Shown in pieces: positions 25,503 to 34,058 of a stretch of 64,000 nt of DNA; the stretch's first letter is position 1; every line of letters begins with the position of its first letter. Source of the DNA: Clostridium chrysemydis (GTDB lineage: Bacteria; Bacillota; Clostridia; Clostridiales; Clostridiaceae); the NCBI RefSeq assembly GCF_015234215.1, contig NZ_JADEKP010000002.1, positions 124,001-188,000 on the forward strand, written 5' to 3'. The notes beneath the pieces were generated by a model, which saw only the letters and a program-made list of their open reading frames with translations, had not been told where the DNA came from and searched no databases. The translations under genes and the position numbers were made by a program.

Positions 25503-25643
25503 GTACCTATTTATATATTTATTTTTAGTATTTTTAAATTGATGAGTAAAGGAATTTAAATTTAAAATCTTAAATCCTTAGTATAAAAAACTAGAAGTAG
25601 TAATAAACTAATCCTAGATTTTATTTAAGGAGGAGATTAATTC

Positions 25644-28298
25644 ATGAAGGTAACTAATTCACAGGAATTATCAAAAAGAATTGAAGATTTAAGAATCGCC
25701 CAAAGAGAATATTCAAAATATTCTCAAGAAGAGGTAGATGAAATCTTTAGAGCAGCTGCTATGGCTGCAAATAATGCGAGAATAGAACTTTCTAAAATGG
25801 CAGTAGAAGAGAGTGGGATGGGAATTGTAGAAGATAAAGTTATAAAAAATCATTTTGCAGCTGAATATATCTACAATCAATACAAAGATATGAAAACATG
25901 CGGAATAATAGATGAGGACGATAGTTTTGGAATAACAAAGGTTGCAGAGCCTATAGGAGTAGTAGCTGCTATAGTTCCTACTACAAACCCTACTTCAACA
26001 GCTATTTTTAAAACGTTAATAGCTTTAAAAACTCGTAACGCAATCATTATTTCTCCGCACCCTAGAGCAAAGAATGCAACTATAGCTGCTGCAAAAGTAG
26101 TTTTAGATGCAGCTGTTAAAGCTGGTGCACCAAAAGGAATAATAGGTTGGATAGACGAACCTTCAGTTGAGCTATCTCAAAAGGTTATGCACGAATCAGA
26201 CATAATCCTAGCTACTGGGGGTCCTGCTATGGTTAAAGCAGCTTACTCTTCAGGAAAGCCAGCTATTGGGGTTGGTGCAGGAAACACTCCAGCTATTATT
26301 GATGAAACTGCACACATTAAAATGGCGGTTAACTCAATCCTTTTATCTAAAACTTTTGATAATGGAGTAGTTTGTGCCTCAGAGCAAAGTTTAATAATTA
26401 TGGATGAAATATATCACGAAGTAAGAAAAGAACTTATGGATAGAGGGGCTTACATATTAAACGAAAAGGAAAGAGAAGCTGTAGGTAAAATTATTCTTAA
26501 CGAAAAGGGTGGGCTAAACGCAAATATAGTTGGTCAATCAGCTTTTAAAATAGCAGGCCTTGCTGGAATTAAAGTTCCTGAAAACGCTAAAGTTTTAATA
26601 GGCGAAATTGAATCAGTAGAACTTGAAGAACCTTTCTCTCACGAAAAGCTTTCTCCTGTTTTAGGGATGTATAGAGCTAAAACTTTTGAAGAAGCACTTA
26701 AAAAGGCTAGTAGGCTTATAGAACTTGGAGGTTTTGGTCACACTTCAGTTCTTTACACTAATGGAATAAAAAGCAGAGATAGAATAAAACTATTTGGTGA
26801 AACTATGAAAACAGCTAGGACTTTAGTTAATATGCCAGCTTCTCAAGGAGCTATAGGTGATATCTACAACTTTAAACTAGCTCCTTCTTTAACTTTAGGT
26901 TGTGGTTCTTGGGGAGGAAACTCTGTTTCAGAAAACGTTGGGCCTAAGCATTTATTAAACATAAAGAGTGTAGCTGAAAGGAGAGAAAATATGCTTTGGT
27001 TTAGAGTTCCAGAAAAAACTTACTTTAAATATGGATGTTTACCTGTTGCCCTTAAAGAATTATATGATTTAGGTAAGAAAAAAGCATTTATAGTTACAGA
27101 TAAAGTTTTATTTGAGTTAGGATATACAGATATAATAACTGAAGTTTTAGAGAGTTGTAACATTGACTTTAAGATTTTTACTGACGTAGAGCCAGACCCA
27201 ACTTTAGCAACAGCTAAAAAGGGTGCAGAAGATATGTTAAAGTTTAAACCTGATGTAATAATCTCAGTAGGTGGCGGTTCACCTATGGATGCAGCTAAGA
27301 TAATGTGGGTAATGTACGAACACCCAGACGTTAGATTTGAAGATTTAGCTATGAGATTTATGGATATAAGAAAGAGAGTATTTAAATTCCCAGAACTAGG
27401 GCAAAAAGCTATGATGGTATCTATCCCAACATCAGCTGGAACAGGCTCAGAAGTTACTCCGTTTGCAGTTATAACAGATGGAGATACAGGAGTTAAATAT
27501 CCTTTAGCTGATTATGAATTAACTCCAAACATGGCTATAGTAGATGCAGAACTTATGATGAGTATGCCAAAGGGATTAACAGCAGCCTCAGGAGTGGATG
27601 CTTTAACTCATGCCCTAGAAGCCTACGCTTCAGTTCTAGCTTCTGAATACACTAATGGGTTAGCTTTAGAATCTATAAGATTAATATTTAAATATCTACC
27701 AGCAGCTTACGAAAATGGAAATGAAAACATCAAAGCTAGAGAGAAAATGGCACACGCAGCTTCTATGGCTGGTATGGCATTTGCAAACGCATTTTTAGGA
27801 GTTTGTCACTCTATGGCTCACAAACTAGGTGCATTCCATCACATACCTCACGGAGTTGCAAATGCACTTTTAATAAACGAAGTAATTAAATTTAATGCAG
27901 AGGATGCACCTAAAAAGCAAACTGCATTCCCTCAATACAAATACCCTAATGCAAAATGGAGATATGCAAGAATTGCTGATTATTTAAATTTAGGTGGAGA
28001 ATCAGAAGATGAAAAAGTAGAATTACTTTTAAAAGAAATAGATAATTTAAAAGAAAAAGTGGGAATGCCAAAGAGCATAAAAGAAGCTGGAGTTTCTAGT
28101 GATTCTTTCTATGCTACTTTAGATCAAATGGTTGAGCAGGCTTTTGATGACCAATGTACAGGTGCAAACCCTAGATATCCTCTTATGAGTGAAATGAAAG
28201 AAATTTATATTAAAGTTTTTGAAAATAACGCTGGTTCTCTAGAAGAATCAGAGGAAGTAGAATCATTAACTCTAGAAGAAGAATCAGAAAGAGAATAA
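25644..28298 (+). CDS. adhE: Bifunctional aldehyde-alcohol dehydrogenase AdhE
   Basis: Converts acetyl-CoA (or butyryl-CoA) to the aldehyde and then the alcohol, regenerating NAD+ during fermentation. The product has 884 residues. The N-terminal CoA-acylating aldehyde dehydrogenase (about 1-440) has GVGAGNTPAIID and the catalytic cysteine in DNGVVCASEQS. The C-terminal iron alcohol dehydrogenase (about 455-860) has ISVGGGSPMDAAKIMW, SAGTGSEVTPFAVI and HSMAHKLGAFHHIPHG with metal-binding histidines. The acidic C-tail (EESEEVESLTLEEESERE) is longer than usual. AAGGAGGAG precedes the ATG. AdhE is known to form spirosome filaments. No Rex operator was recognised upstream. Confidence 0.98.
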   Translation: MKVTNSQELSKRIEDLRIAQREYSKYSQEEVDEIFRAAAMAANNARIELSKMAVEESGMGIVEDKVIKNHFAAEYIYNQYKDMKTCGIIDEDDSFGITKVAEPIGVVAAIVPTTNPTSTAIFKTLIALKTRNAIIISPHPRAKNATIAAAKVVLDAAVKAGAPKGIIGWIDEPSVELSQKVMHESDIILATGGPAMVKAAYSSGKPAIGVGAGNTPAIIDETAHIKMAVNSILLSKTFDNGVVCASEQSLIIMDEIYHEVRKELMDRGAYILNEKEREAVGKIILNEKGGLNANIVGQSAFKIAGLAGIKVPENAKVLIGEIESVELEEPFSHEKLSPVLGMYRAKTFEEALKKASRLIELGGFGHTSVLYTNGIKSRDRIKLFGETMKTARTLVNMPASQGAIGDIYNFKLAPSLTLGCGSWGGNSVSENVGPKHLLNIKSVAERRENMLWFRVPEKTYFKYGCLPVALKELYDLGKKKAFIVTDKVLFELGYTDIITEVLESCNIDFKIFTDVEPDPTLATAKKGAEDMLKFKPDVIISVGGGSPMDAAKIMWVMYEHPDVRFEDLAMRFMDIRKRVFKFPELGQKAMMVSIPTSAGTGSEVTPFAVITDGDTGVKYPLADYELTPNMAIVDAELMMSMPKGLTAASGVDALTHALEAYASVLASEYTNGLALESIRLIFKYLPAAYENGNENIKAREKMAHAASMAGMAFANAFLGVCHSMAHKLGAFHHIPHGVANALLINEVIKFNAEDAPKKQTAFPQYKYPNAKWRYARIADYLNLGGESEDEKVELLLKEIDNLKEKVGMPKSIKEAGVSSDSFYATLDQMVEQAFDDQCTGANPRYPLMSEMKEIYIKVFENNAGSLEESEEVESLTLEEESERE

Positions 28299-28306
28299 TT
28301 ATAAAG

Positions 28307-28346
28307 TTAAATATAAGAATAAAAAATTAAATATAAGAATAAAAAA
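28307..28346 (+). repeat. Two tandem 20-bp repeats
   Basis: TTAAATATAAGAATAAAAAA occurs twice in perfect tandem between the adhE stop and its terminator. This is AT-rich slippage-type sequence. Confidence 0.7.
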
Positions 28347-28350
28347 TTAA

Positions 28351-28384
28351 AGGTTATTGCAATTGACTTTGCAATAGCCTTTTA
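28351..28384 (+). terminator. Terminator of adhE
   Basis: 11-bp stem AGGTTATTGCA / TGCAATAGCCT (one wobble), then TTTT. Confidence 0.8.
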
Positions 28385-28470
28385 CTTTTATATAATTAAA
28401 CTAGAAAATATGTAAAAAATATACAACAAGAACATAAAATATTATATATAAAAAAATGGGGGTAAAAATA

Positions 28471-29448
28471 ATGGAAAATTTCAAAGTTGGGATAGTTGGT
28501 TTTGGAAATCTTGGAAAAGGGGTTTTAAAAGCTCTAAAGCAAAATGATGATATCGACTTAGTTGCTATTTTTACAAGAAGAAAGCCAGAAGAATTTAATG
28601 AAGAGGGAGTAAATTTTAAACATATATCTGAAATAGCAGATTATAAAGAAGATATTGATGTAATGCTACTTTGTGGAGGATCGGCAACAGATTTACCAGA
28701 ACAAGGTCCTATGATAGGTGAGATATTTAATACTGTAGATAGCTTTGATACACATGCCAATATACCTATGTATTTTAGTAAAATGGATAAGGTTTGTAAA
28801 AAGAATGACACATTAAGCCTTATATCTGTAGGGTGGGATCCAGGATTATTTTCTTTAAATAGACTTTTATCTTCTGTTATTTTACCAAAGGGTAAGGAAT
28901 ATACTTTTTGGGGAACAGGTGTAAGTCAAGGTCATTCTGATGCTATAAGACGAGTTATTGGAGTTAAAAAAGGAATTCAATATACAGTTCCTAAAGACGA
29001 GGCTTTAAAAAAAGTAAGGAGTGGAGTAAATCCAGACCTTACAACTAGAGAAAAACATGAAAGGGTATGTTATGTAGTACCTTTTGATGGGGCTGACTTA
29101 AAATCTATTGAAAAAGAGATAAAAGAGATGCCTAACTATTTTTCAGATTATGATACAACGGTACATTTTATTTCAGACTCTGAATTTGATAAAAATCATA
29201 ATACTATGAAGCATGGAGGATTTGTGATAAGAACAGGTGAAACAGGAAGTGGAAATAAACAAAGAATAGAGTTTTCATTAGAACTTGAAAGTAACCCGGA
29301 ATTTACATCAAATGTTTTAGTTTCTTATGCTAGAGCTATAAATAGACTACAAAAGGAAGGAAAAAGAGGAGCTTTAACTGTGTTTGATATTCCTTTCTCG
29401 TATTTAACAAATAAAACTAGTGAGGAATTAAGACGAGAAATGCTTTAA
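28471..29448 (+). CDS. ddh: meso-Diaminopimelate dehydrogenase
   Basis: Reductive amination of tetrahydrodipicolinate to meso-diaminopimelate in one NADPH-dependent step, serving lysine and peptidoglycan synthesis. The product has 325 residues. NADP-binding KVGIVGFGNLGKGVLKAL lies at the N-terminus and IFTRRKPEEF follows. The family blocks SVGWDPGLFSLNRLLSSVIL, WGTGVSQGHSDAIRRV and HGGFVIRTGETG are intact. The ATG at 28471 follows GGGGGT; an ATG five codons upstream overlaps that site. A stand-alone unit with its own terminator. Confidence 0.97.
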   Translation: MENFKVGIVGFGNLGKGVLKALKQNDDIDLVAIFTRRKPEEFNEEGVNFKHISEIADYKEDIDVMLLCGGSATDLPEQGPMIGEIFNTVDSFDTHANIPMYFSKMDKVCKKNDTLSLISVGWDPGLFSLNRLLSSVILPKGKEYTFWGTGVSQGHSDAIRRVIGVKKGIQYTVPKDEALKKVRSGVNPDLTTREKHERVCYVVPFDGADLKSIEKEIKEMPNYFSDYDTTVHFISDSEFDKNHNTMKHGGFVIRTGETGSGNKQRIEFSLELESNPEFTSNVLVSYARAINRLQKEGKRGALTVFDIPFSYLTNKTSEELRREML

Positions 29449-29452
29449 AAAG

Positions 29453-29476
29453 AGTGGCGATTGCCACTTTTTTTTA
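29453..29476 (+). terminator. Terminator of ddh
   Basis: Stem AGTGGC / GCCACT with a short loop, then T(8). Confidence 0.85.
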
Positions 29477-29632
29477 TTATTTTTAGTTTAATTGTAAATA
29501 AATTCTTAATATAAAAATAACTTGATGAAATAAGTAAAAATATGATATAAAATATACATATGTAGTATAGAGTACCATATAAAAGGGGCTACTAAACAAC
29601 AAACTAAGGAATAAGAAAGGTAAGGGGTTTAT

Positions 29633-29938
29633 ATGCAATTAGGATATTTAGATGAAAAAAAACTTTACAAGTGGGAAAAGACTAGAAGAATCGGGAAAAC
29701 TGGATTCATTGCATCAAGAACAGGGATAGTTGCACTAGTTTATTTAATTGCAACATTTTTAGTTAATAAAGGTTTTTCTAATATAACATTAAATGAAATA
29801 GTGATATTTGTTTTATTTTTAGCAGTAGTTTGTTATATGAATATTTCTACTTGGGCAAAACAAGAAAATTTATTCTTTCAAACTATAGCATTAAAAAAAT
29901 ATCAAAAAAAGTTTAAAAAAGATGGCACTTTAAGATAA
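29633..29938 (+). CDS. Small two-helix membrane protein of unknown function
   Basis: The product has 101 residues: a charged N-terminus (LDEKKLYKWEKTRRIGKTG), two hydrophobic helices (GIVALVYLIATFLV and EIVIFVLFLAVVCYMNI) and a basic C-tail (KKYQKKFKKDGTLR). Both ends should face the cytoplasm. No family was recognised. A weak ribosome binding site (AAGGGG) precedes the ATG. Monocistronic by spacing. Confidence 0.7.
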   Translation: MQLGYLDEKKLYKWEKTRRIGKTGFIASRTGIVALVYLIATFLVNKGFSNITLNEIVIFVLFLAVVCYMNISTWAKQENLFFQTIALKKYQKKFKKDGTLR

Positions 29939-30082
29939 AAAGTGACAAAATGATTTCAAATATAGGGCTAAAAATTAGTTTTTTTGTAAAGAAATAATTA
30001 GATTATATAGTTATAATAATATTAATTTAAGGCAATAATTGTAGATAGTAAAATTTAAATAGATATAAAGGATGTGTTTTTA

Positions 30083-30481
30083 ATGGGCCACGATTTTTTA
30101 GAAATTAAAGTTAGTTTAGTAGATTTATTAATGGAAAGTGCGGACGAAGAAAGAGTAAGAGCTTTAGAGAGAAAAGCTATTGAAAATGATATTTTTGATA
30201 CAGATAACGGAAAGCCAATAGTTAGAAAAAATAAAGAAAGCTTAGGTGCTTATATCAATAGATATTCTTCAGAAATAATGAAGAACTTTTCAGAAGAAAA
30301 ATATAGTATATTAAAATCTTTATACAGAGATTATAATAAATCTGGGGATACATCAATAATTAGCCCAGAGATAACTAAGAAAAAGGGCATTAAAGATTAT
30401 AAAAAACATATTGCGGCAGGGGCTACAGCTACAGCAGTAGGGTTAGCTATTTTTAAAATGTTTAAAAGTAGAAAAAAATAA
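30083..30481 (+). CDS. Small protein with C-terminal hydrophobic anchor
   Basis: The product has 132 residues. A charged helical body (FLEIKVSLVDLLMESADEERVRALERKA ... LSEEKYS-like) ends in a short hydrophobic segment HIAAGATATAVGLAIFKMF and a basic tail KSRKK, suggesting a tail anchor. No family was recognised. The start at ATG 30083 follows AAAGGATG at normal spacing. Confidence 0.7.
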   Translation: MGHDFLEIKVSLVDLLMESADEERVRALERKAIENDIFDTDNGKPIVRKNKESLGAYINRYSSEIMKNFSEEKYSILKSLYRDYNKSGDTSIISPEITKKKGIKDYKKHIAAGATATAVGLAIFKMFKSRKK

Positions 30482-30522
30482 TTTTTCTACAAAAATTGTG
30501 TGCCGTATTTTAGGGCTATATA

Positions 30523-30558
30523 AAGCTAGAGTACTAAAAGTATTCTAGCTTTTTTTAT
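30523..30558 (+). terminator. Terminator of the gene at 30083
   Basis: 13-bp stem AAGCTAGAGTACT / AGTATTCTAGCTT (one mismatch), then T(7). Confidence 0.85.
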
Positions 30559-30587
30559 TTTTAAAAACTAAATAATGATTATAACTA

Positions 30588-30613
30588 GTTAAGTTTAATA
30601 TGTTTAACTTAAC
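30588..30613. repeat. Imperfect 11-bp inverted repeat
   Basis: GTTAAGTTTAA / TTTAACTTAAC with a 4-base centre and one mismatch, about 120 bases before the serine hydrolase gene. There is no T tract. Possible operator. Confidence 0.4.
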
Positions 30614-30735
30614 GGTGAGATTTCAATTTTTATTTAAAATAATAGATTAAGAGAATGAAATTTAAGAAGTTTAATTAATAAATAATATGGGTAATTAATG
30701 TAAAAATGTAATATAATAGGTATAAGGAGGGTGGT

Positions 30736-31746
30736 ATGAGAAAATTTATTGGTATTATTTTAGGGGTAATTGCTTTTGGTTTTATCGGTTTTACTGTAGC
30801 TGTTTTAGATGTAGGGAGTGTTAGTGGAGTTAAGATGGATGAAAATGTTTATGATAATAAAAATAATGATATAGAAAATACTAAGCCCTTAGAGGAAAAA
30901 GAACCTATTAGTGAAGAGTTTTTAACAGAAAAGGAAAAGCAAAAGGATACAAGTGATGAGGAATTTTTAAAAGCTGTTAATGAAATTATAGTAGAAGAAT
31001 GTAGTAAATACGATTTTGATTATTCTGCAAGCTTTAGAGATATAAAAGATGATAAGTATATTTATATTAAAGAAAGAAGAAGTAAATCAGCTAGTATGAT
31101 AAAACCTTTTATTATGGTTGAAGTTTATAATCAAGTATCATATGGAAATATAAAAATATTTGATAAAGTAAAATTAAAAGAAGAAGATAAGGCGCTAGGA
31201 GAAGGAGTATTAAAAGGCAAGGAAGTAGGTAGTGAGTATACAGTTCGTGAATTAGTAGAGTATATGATTTCAAAAAGTGATAATACAGCTACAAATATGC
31301 TTATAGATTTAGTCGGCATGGAAAACATAAATAGTACTATAGAGAGTTTAGGATTTAAAGATACGATTCTTAGAAGAAAGATGATGGACGAAGATAAAAA
31401 GGATGAAGGAATTGATAACTATACTTCTGTAAAAGATCTAGATAACCTTTTTTATAAATTATATAAGGGTGAATGTTTAGGAAATGAATATGATAAAGTT
31501 ATGCTAGAGGTGCTTATTAAATGTGAAAATAACTCTAAAATTTTAAATAAATTACCTAAAAATACTGTAAGTGCACACAAAACAGGAGAACTTAGGGGTG
31601 TTCAAAACGATGGAGGAATAATTTTTTCTAAAAATGGAGATTACATTTTAAATATTCTTATAGAGAGATGTAAAGAAAAAGAAGCTATTGAAGCTATAAG
31701 TACAATATCCGAAAAAATATATTTTTTATTTCAAAGCAAAAAATAG
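30736..31746 (+). CDS. Exported class A beta-lactamase-like serine hydrolase
   Basis: The product has 336 residues. The N-terminal segment FIGIILGVIAFGFIGFTVAVL is a membrane anchor or uncleaved signal, followed by an acidic linker (about 35-80) and the serine hydrolase domain. Motifs are SASMIKPF (SxxK nucleophile), SKSDNTATNM (SDN) and SAHKTGELRG (KTG), in the right order. The omega-loop Glu of true class A beta-lactamases is not obvious; RRKMMDEDKKDEG occupies that region. Beta-lactam hydrolysis, a penicillin-binding function or another esterase role are all possible. GGAGG precedes the ATG. Confidence 0.88.
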   Translation: MRKFIGIILGVIAFGFIGFTVAVLDVGSVSGVKMDENVYDNKNNDIENTKPLEEKEPISEEFLTEKEKQKDTSDEEFLKAVNEIIVEECSKYDFDYSASFRDIKDDKYIYIKERRSKSASMIKPFIMVEVYNQVSYGNIKIFDKVKLKEEDKALGEGVLKGKEVGSEYTVRELVEYMISKSDNTATNMLIDLVGMENINSTIESLGFKDTILRRKMMDEDKKDEGIDNYTSVKDLDNLFYKLYKGECLGNEYDKVMLEVLIKCENNSKILNKLPKNTVSAHKTGELRGVQNDGGIIFSKNGDYILNILIERCKEKEAIEAISTISEKIYFLFQSKK

Positions 31747-31775
31747 CAGGTATTTAATTATGCCTGCTATTTCTT
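31741..31775 (+). terminator. Terminator overlapping the serine hydrolase stop
   Basis: 10-bp stem AAATAGCAGG / CCTGCTATTT with a 12-nt loop and a weak T tail. The left arm includes the TAG stop codon. Confidence 0.65.
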
Positions 31776-31798
31776 TATTGAAATTAAGGAGATGTTTT

Positions 31799-31996
31799 AT
31801 GAAAAATCAAATCACTAAGTATAATTTAATATATCTATATGTAAAAAAAAGGAATGAGGTTACAGATAAACTTAAAAAAAATTATAATAGAAAATTAAAC
31901 AAATGGTTAATAATAGAATTAAAGCCTTTTAAAAGCATTATAAGTAAGTATAATACTATTGTAGAAAAGTTTAGATATTTAGAGGATTTCAAATAA
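31799..31996 (+). CDS. Small basic protein of unknown function
   Basis: The product has 65 residues (MKNQITKYNLIYLYVKKR...) and is rich in Lys, Asn and Tyr, without cysteine. AAGGAG lies 8 bases upstream of the ATG. No family was recognised and no motif is seen. It may be a genuine small gene because of its good ribosome binding site, but it could also be chance in AT-rich DNA. Confidence 0.5.
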   Translation: MKNQITKYNLIYLYVKKRNEVTDKLKKNYNRKLNKWLIIELKPFKSIISKYNTIVEKFRYLEDFK

Positions 31997-33042
31997 TTTT
32001 TATAATTAGAAATATAAGTTTATAAAAACTGTAGGTTTGCATATTATACCTAAATTTAATGAAGAATTAAGATTAATATAAGGTAAAATACTCAAGTCTA
32101 AAGTTTGAGTTACGAAAATCTAATAGTGAGATAAGGTTAATTGACAAATAGTTTAATCTATACTCACTAAAATATATTTTTAGTAATAAGGGGGAATTTC
32201 TAGATATAAGGTTTAATGTTAATTCATAAATTCAGATTTGTTTTAATAAATATATTTCTTGGGGAAGATAATATATTTAAATTAAACAATTATACATTCA
32301 TGCATTTAATACTTAAAACTTAAAATTTAAAATTATATAACGCTCTGGACAAGCAATATATTTTATTCTATATGTTAAGATTGGACACCTTAATTAAAGA
32401 AGTTATAAATTTTAAGACTAAAAGGAATTTAGCGAAGTAAAAGGAATTAACTATCATTTTAAGTTGTTAGTGCAGATATACAAACATTAAAATAAAAATT
32501 TAGAATTTATAATTAAAAATATATTTCTACATCAAATATAACGTAAATAAAAAGAAAAGCATTGATTTATAGAAACAGGAATTGAAAGATTAATCTTAAC
32601 AAAAGTTGATATTAGTAATAAAATTATTTTATTAGCAGTAACAATATTTCTTTAGGCAAGTATACAACGGGTAATTATGAAACAATTTGTTTCAAGCTTA
32701 ACTATGTACGATGTAGGTTATTAAAAGTACTAGTTGGATATGAGTTAGATAAGGAAAAAAGATTTGTATAAAAAGATAATATCTAAGGATATGATAACAA
32801 AGTCTGTTATCATTAGCTCCAAGCACATGAAAAACAACAGATAAGATATTAGTTATAAACTAATAACTAAGTTAACTAAAGAAGAAATGAAAAGATAATT
32901 TATAAACCTCTTTTTAATGAGCACAAAAGTATGAAATTTAATACTTTAATTTAAGATAATACTTTTAAAGAACCTTTCAAGTTAAAAGCTAGAAAGGTTA
33001 TATAGCGTTTAAAAAATTATTTTAAAAAATTAAATAAAACTA
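31997..33042. other. Gene-poor kilobase with hairpins and a possible gene remnant
   Basis: No intact gene is seen. There are perfect dyads at 32678-32694 (TGAAACAATTTGTTTCA) and 32791-32813 (9-bp arms ATGATAACA / TGTTATCAT). Weaker hairpins lie at 32089-32112 and 32971-32999. One GACAAG motif, as in the IS-like elements, occurs at 32348. Between about 32750 and 32960 a plus-strand frame gives interrupted protein-like stretches (for example YKPLFNEHKSMKFNTLI) with several stops. This suggests an old, decayed gene that was not identified. Confidence 0.4.
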
Positions 33043-33071
33043 TTTACAACGGATAATAATTATTATATAAT
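33043..33071 (+). promoter_or_regulatory. Promoter of rubrerythrin with a possible PerR/Fur-type operator
   Basis: TTTACA (33043-33048), 17 bases, then perfect TATAAT (33066-33071). The palindrome ATAATAATTATTAT (33053-33066) lies between and over the -10 box. It resembles but does not exactly match the 7-1-7 PerR box. PerR control of this rubrerythrin type is known in Clostridium acetobutylicum. Confidence 0.55.
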
Positions 33072-33164
33072 AAAAAATGTAGAAAGGGTTAACACCCAAA
33101 TACATTAAATAGTAAATTAAAAAAATATTAAATATATATGTGTGGAAGAAGAGGAGAGATTATT

Positions 33165-33707
33165 ATGAAAAAATTTGTATGTACAGTTTGTGGTTATATT
33201 CATGAAGGAGAAACTGCACCAGAAAAATGCCCAGTATGTGGGGTAGGTGCTGACAAATTCCAAGAGCAAGTAGGAGAAATGGATTGGGCTGACGAACATA
33301 GAATCGGAGTAGCTAAAGACGTAGATCCAAGAATCGTAGAAGGATTACAAGCTAACTTTATGGGAGAATGTACAGAAGTTGGAATGTATCTTGCAATGTC
33401 AAGACAAGCTGATAGAGAAGGATTCCCAGAAGTAGCAGAAGCTTATAAAAGAATAGCATTTGAAGAAGCAGAACATGCTGCAAAATTTGCTGAACTTTTA
33501 GGAGAAGTCGTAGATGCAGATACAAAAGTTAACTTACAAAAAAGAGTAGATGCAGAATACGGAGCTTGCCAAGGTAAAAAAGAATTAGCTACTTTAGCTA
33601 AACAATTAAACCTAGACGCAGTTCATGATACAGTTCATGAAATGTGTAAAGATGAAGCTAGACACGGAAAAGCTTTCAAAGGTTTATTAGAAAGATACTT
33701 CGCTTAA
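33165..33707 (+). CDS. Reverse rubrerythrin
   Basis: A peroxide reductase with two iron centres, 180 residues. The N-terminal rubredoxin domain has [10 protein letters not shown] and [11 protein letters not shown] (Cys4 iron site). The ferritin-like di-iron domain follows, with [33 protein letters not shown] and [13 protein letters not shown] as ExxH-type ligands. Domain order is opposite to classic rubrerythrin. Such proteins give oxygen and peroxide tolerance in clostridia. The codon use looks highly optimised. GGAGAG precedes the ATG at 33165; an in-frame ATG nine codons upstream lies before that site. Confidence 0.95.
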   Translation: MKKFVCTVCGYIHEGETAPEKCPVCGVGADKFQEQVGEMDWADEHRIGVAKDVDPRIVEGLQANFMGECTEVGMYLAMSRQADREGFPEVAEAYKRIAFEEAEHAAKFAELLGEVVDADTKVNLQKRVDAEYGACQGKKELATLAKQLNLDAVHDTVHEMCKDEARHGKAFKGLLERYFA

Positions 33708-33721
33708 TTTCAAGATATTAA

Positions 33722-33756
33722 AAGACCCTAGATTAAAATCTAGGGTCTTTTTTTAT
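33722..33756 (+). terminator. Terminator of rubrerythrin
   Basis: 13-bp perfect stem AAGACCCTAGATT / AATCTAGGGTCTT with a 2-nt loop, then a T run. Confidence 0.9.
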
Positions 33757-33758
33757 GT

Positions 33759-33939
33759 ATAGAAAATATAAAAATATAGTTACAATAGGATTTAAGTTAA
33801 GCGCTTAAATAAGACCTATCAAATTAAAAAAAGAAAGATTATTAGATATCGTGGCTAAAGCCACTTTTTTTTATATATAGAAAATATAAAAATATAGTTA
33901 CAATAGGCTTTATGTTAAGTATTTAAATAAGACCTTTCA
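33759..33939 (+). repeat. Two 63-bp direct repeats around a second terminator
   Basis: ATAGAAAATATAAAAATATA and about 40 further bases, ending AAGACCTNTCA, occur at 33759-33821 and 33877-33939 with few mismatches. The second copy follows a strong terminator (33851-33873), the first follows the rubrerythrin terminator. No ORF lies between. Confidence 0.7.
33851..33873 (+). terminator. Orphan terminator
   Basis: Stem GTGGC / GCCAC with loop TAAA, then T(8). It lies 95 bases after the rubrerythrin terminator with no gene between, so it implies a short transcript or a duplicated end. Confidence 0.75.
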
Positions 33940-34058
33940 GAGTAAAAAGTCAATATTTAAAGATGGTTTCTGAGTTTAAATAGTATAAAAAATAAATCAT
34001 TAACAATACAGGGGATAAAAGAATATATTATAGGGATTATTTTAAGGTGGTGAAATTA

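Noticed and set aside
25503-25643. Rex operator upstream of adhE
   Set aside because: No TTGTTAA-N4-TTAACAA-like sequence was found in the region.
32678-32813. Dyads as rho-independent terminators
   Set aside because: Neither perfect hairpin is followed by a T tract on either strand and no gene ends nearby.
33117-33299. Minus-strand frame over the rubrerythrin start
   Set aside because: Overlaps the promoter region and the conserved rubredoxin domain; no signals of its own.
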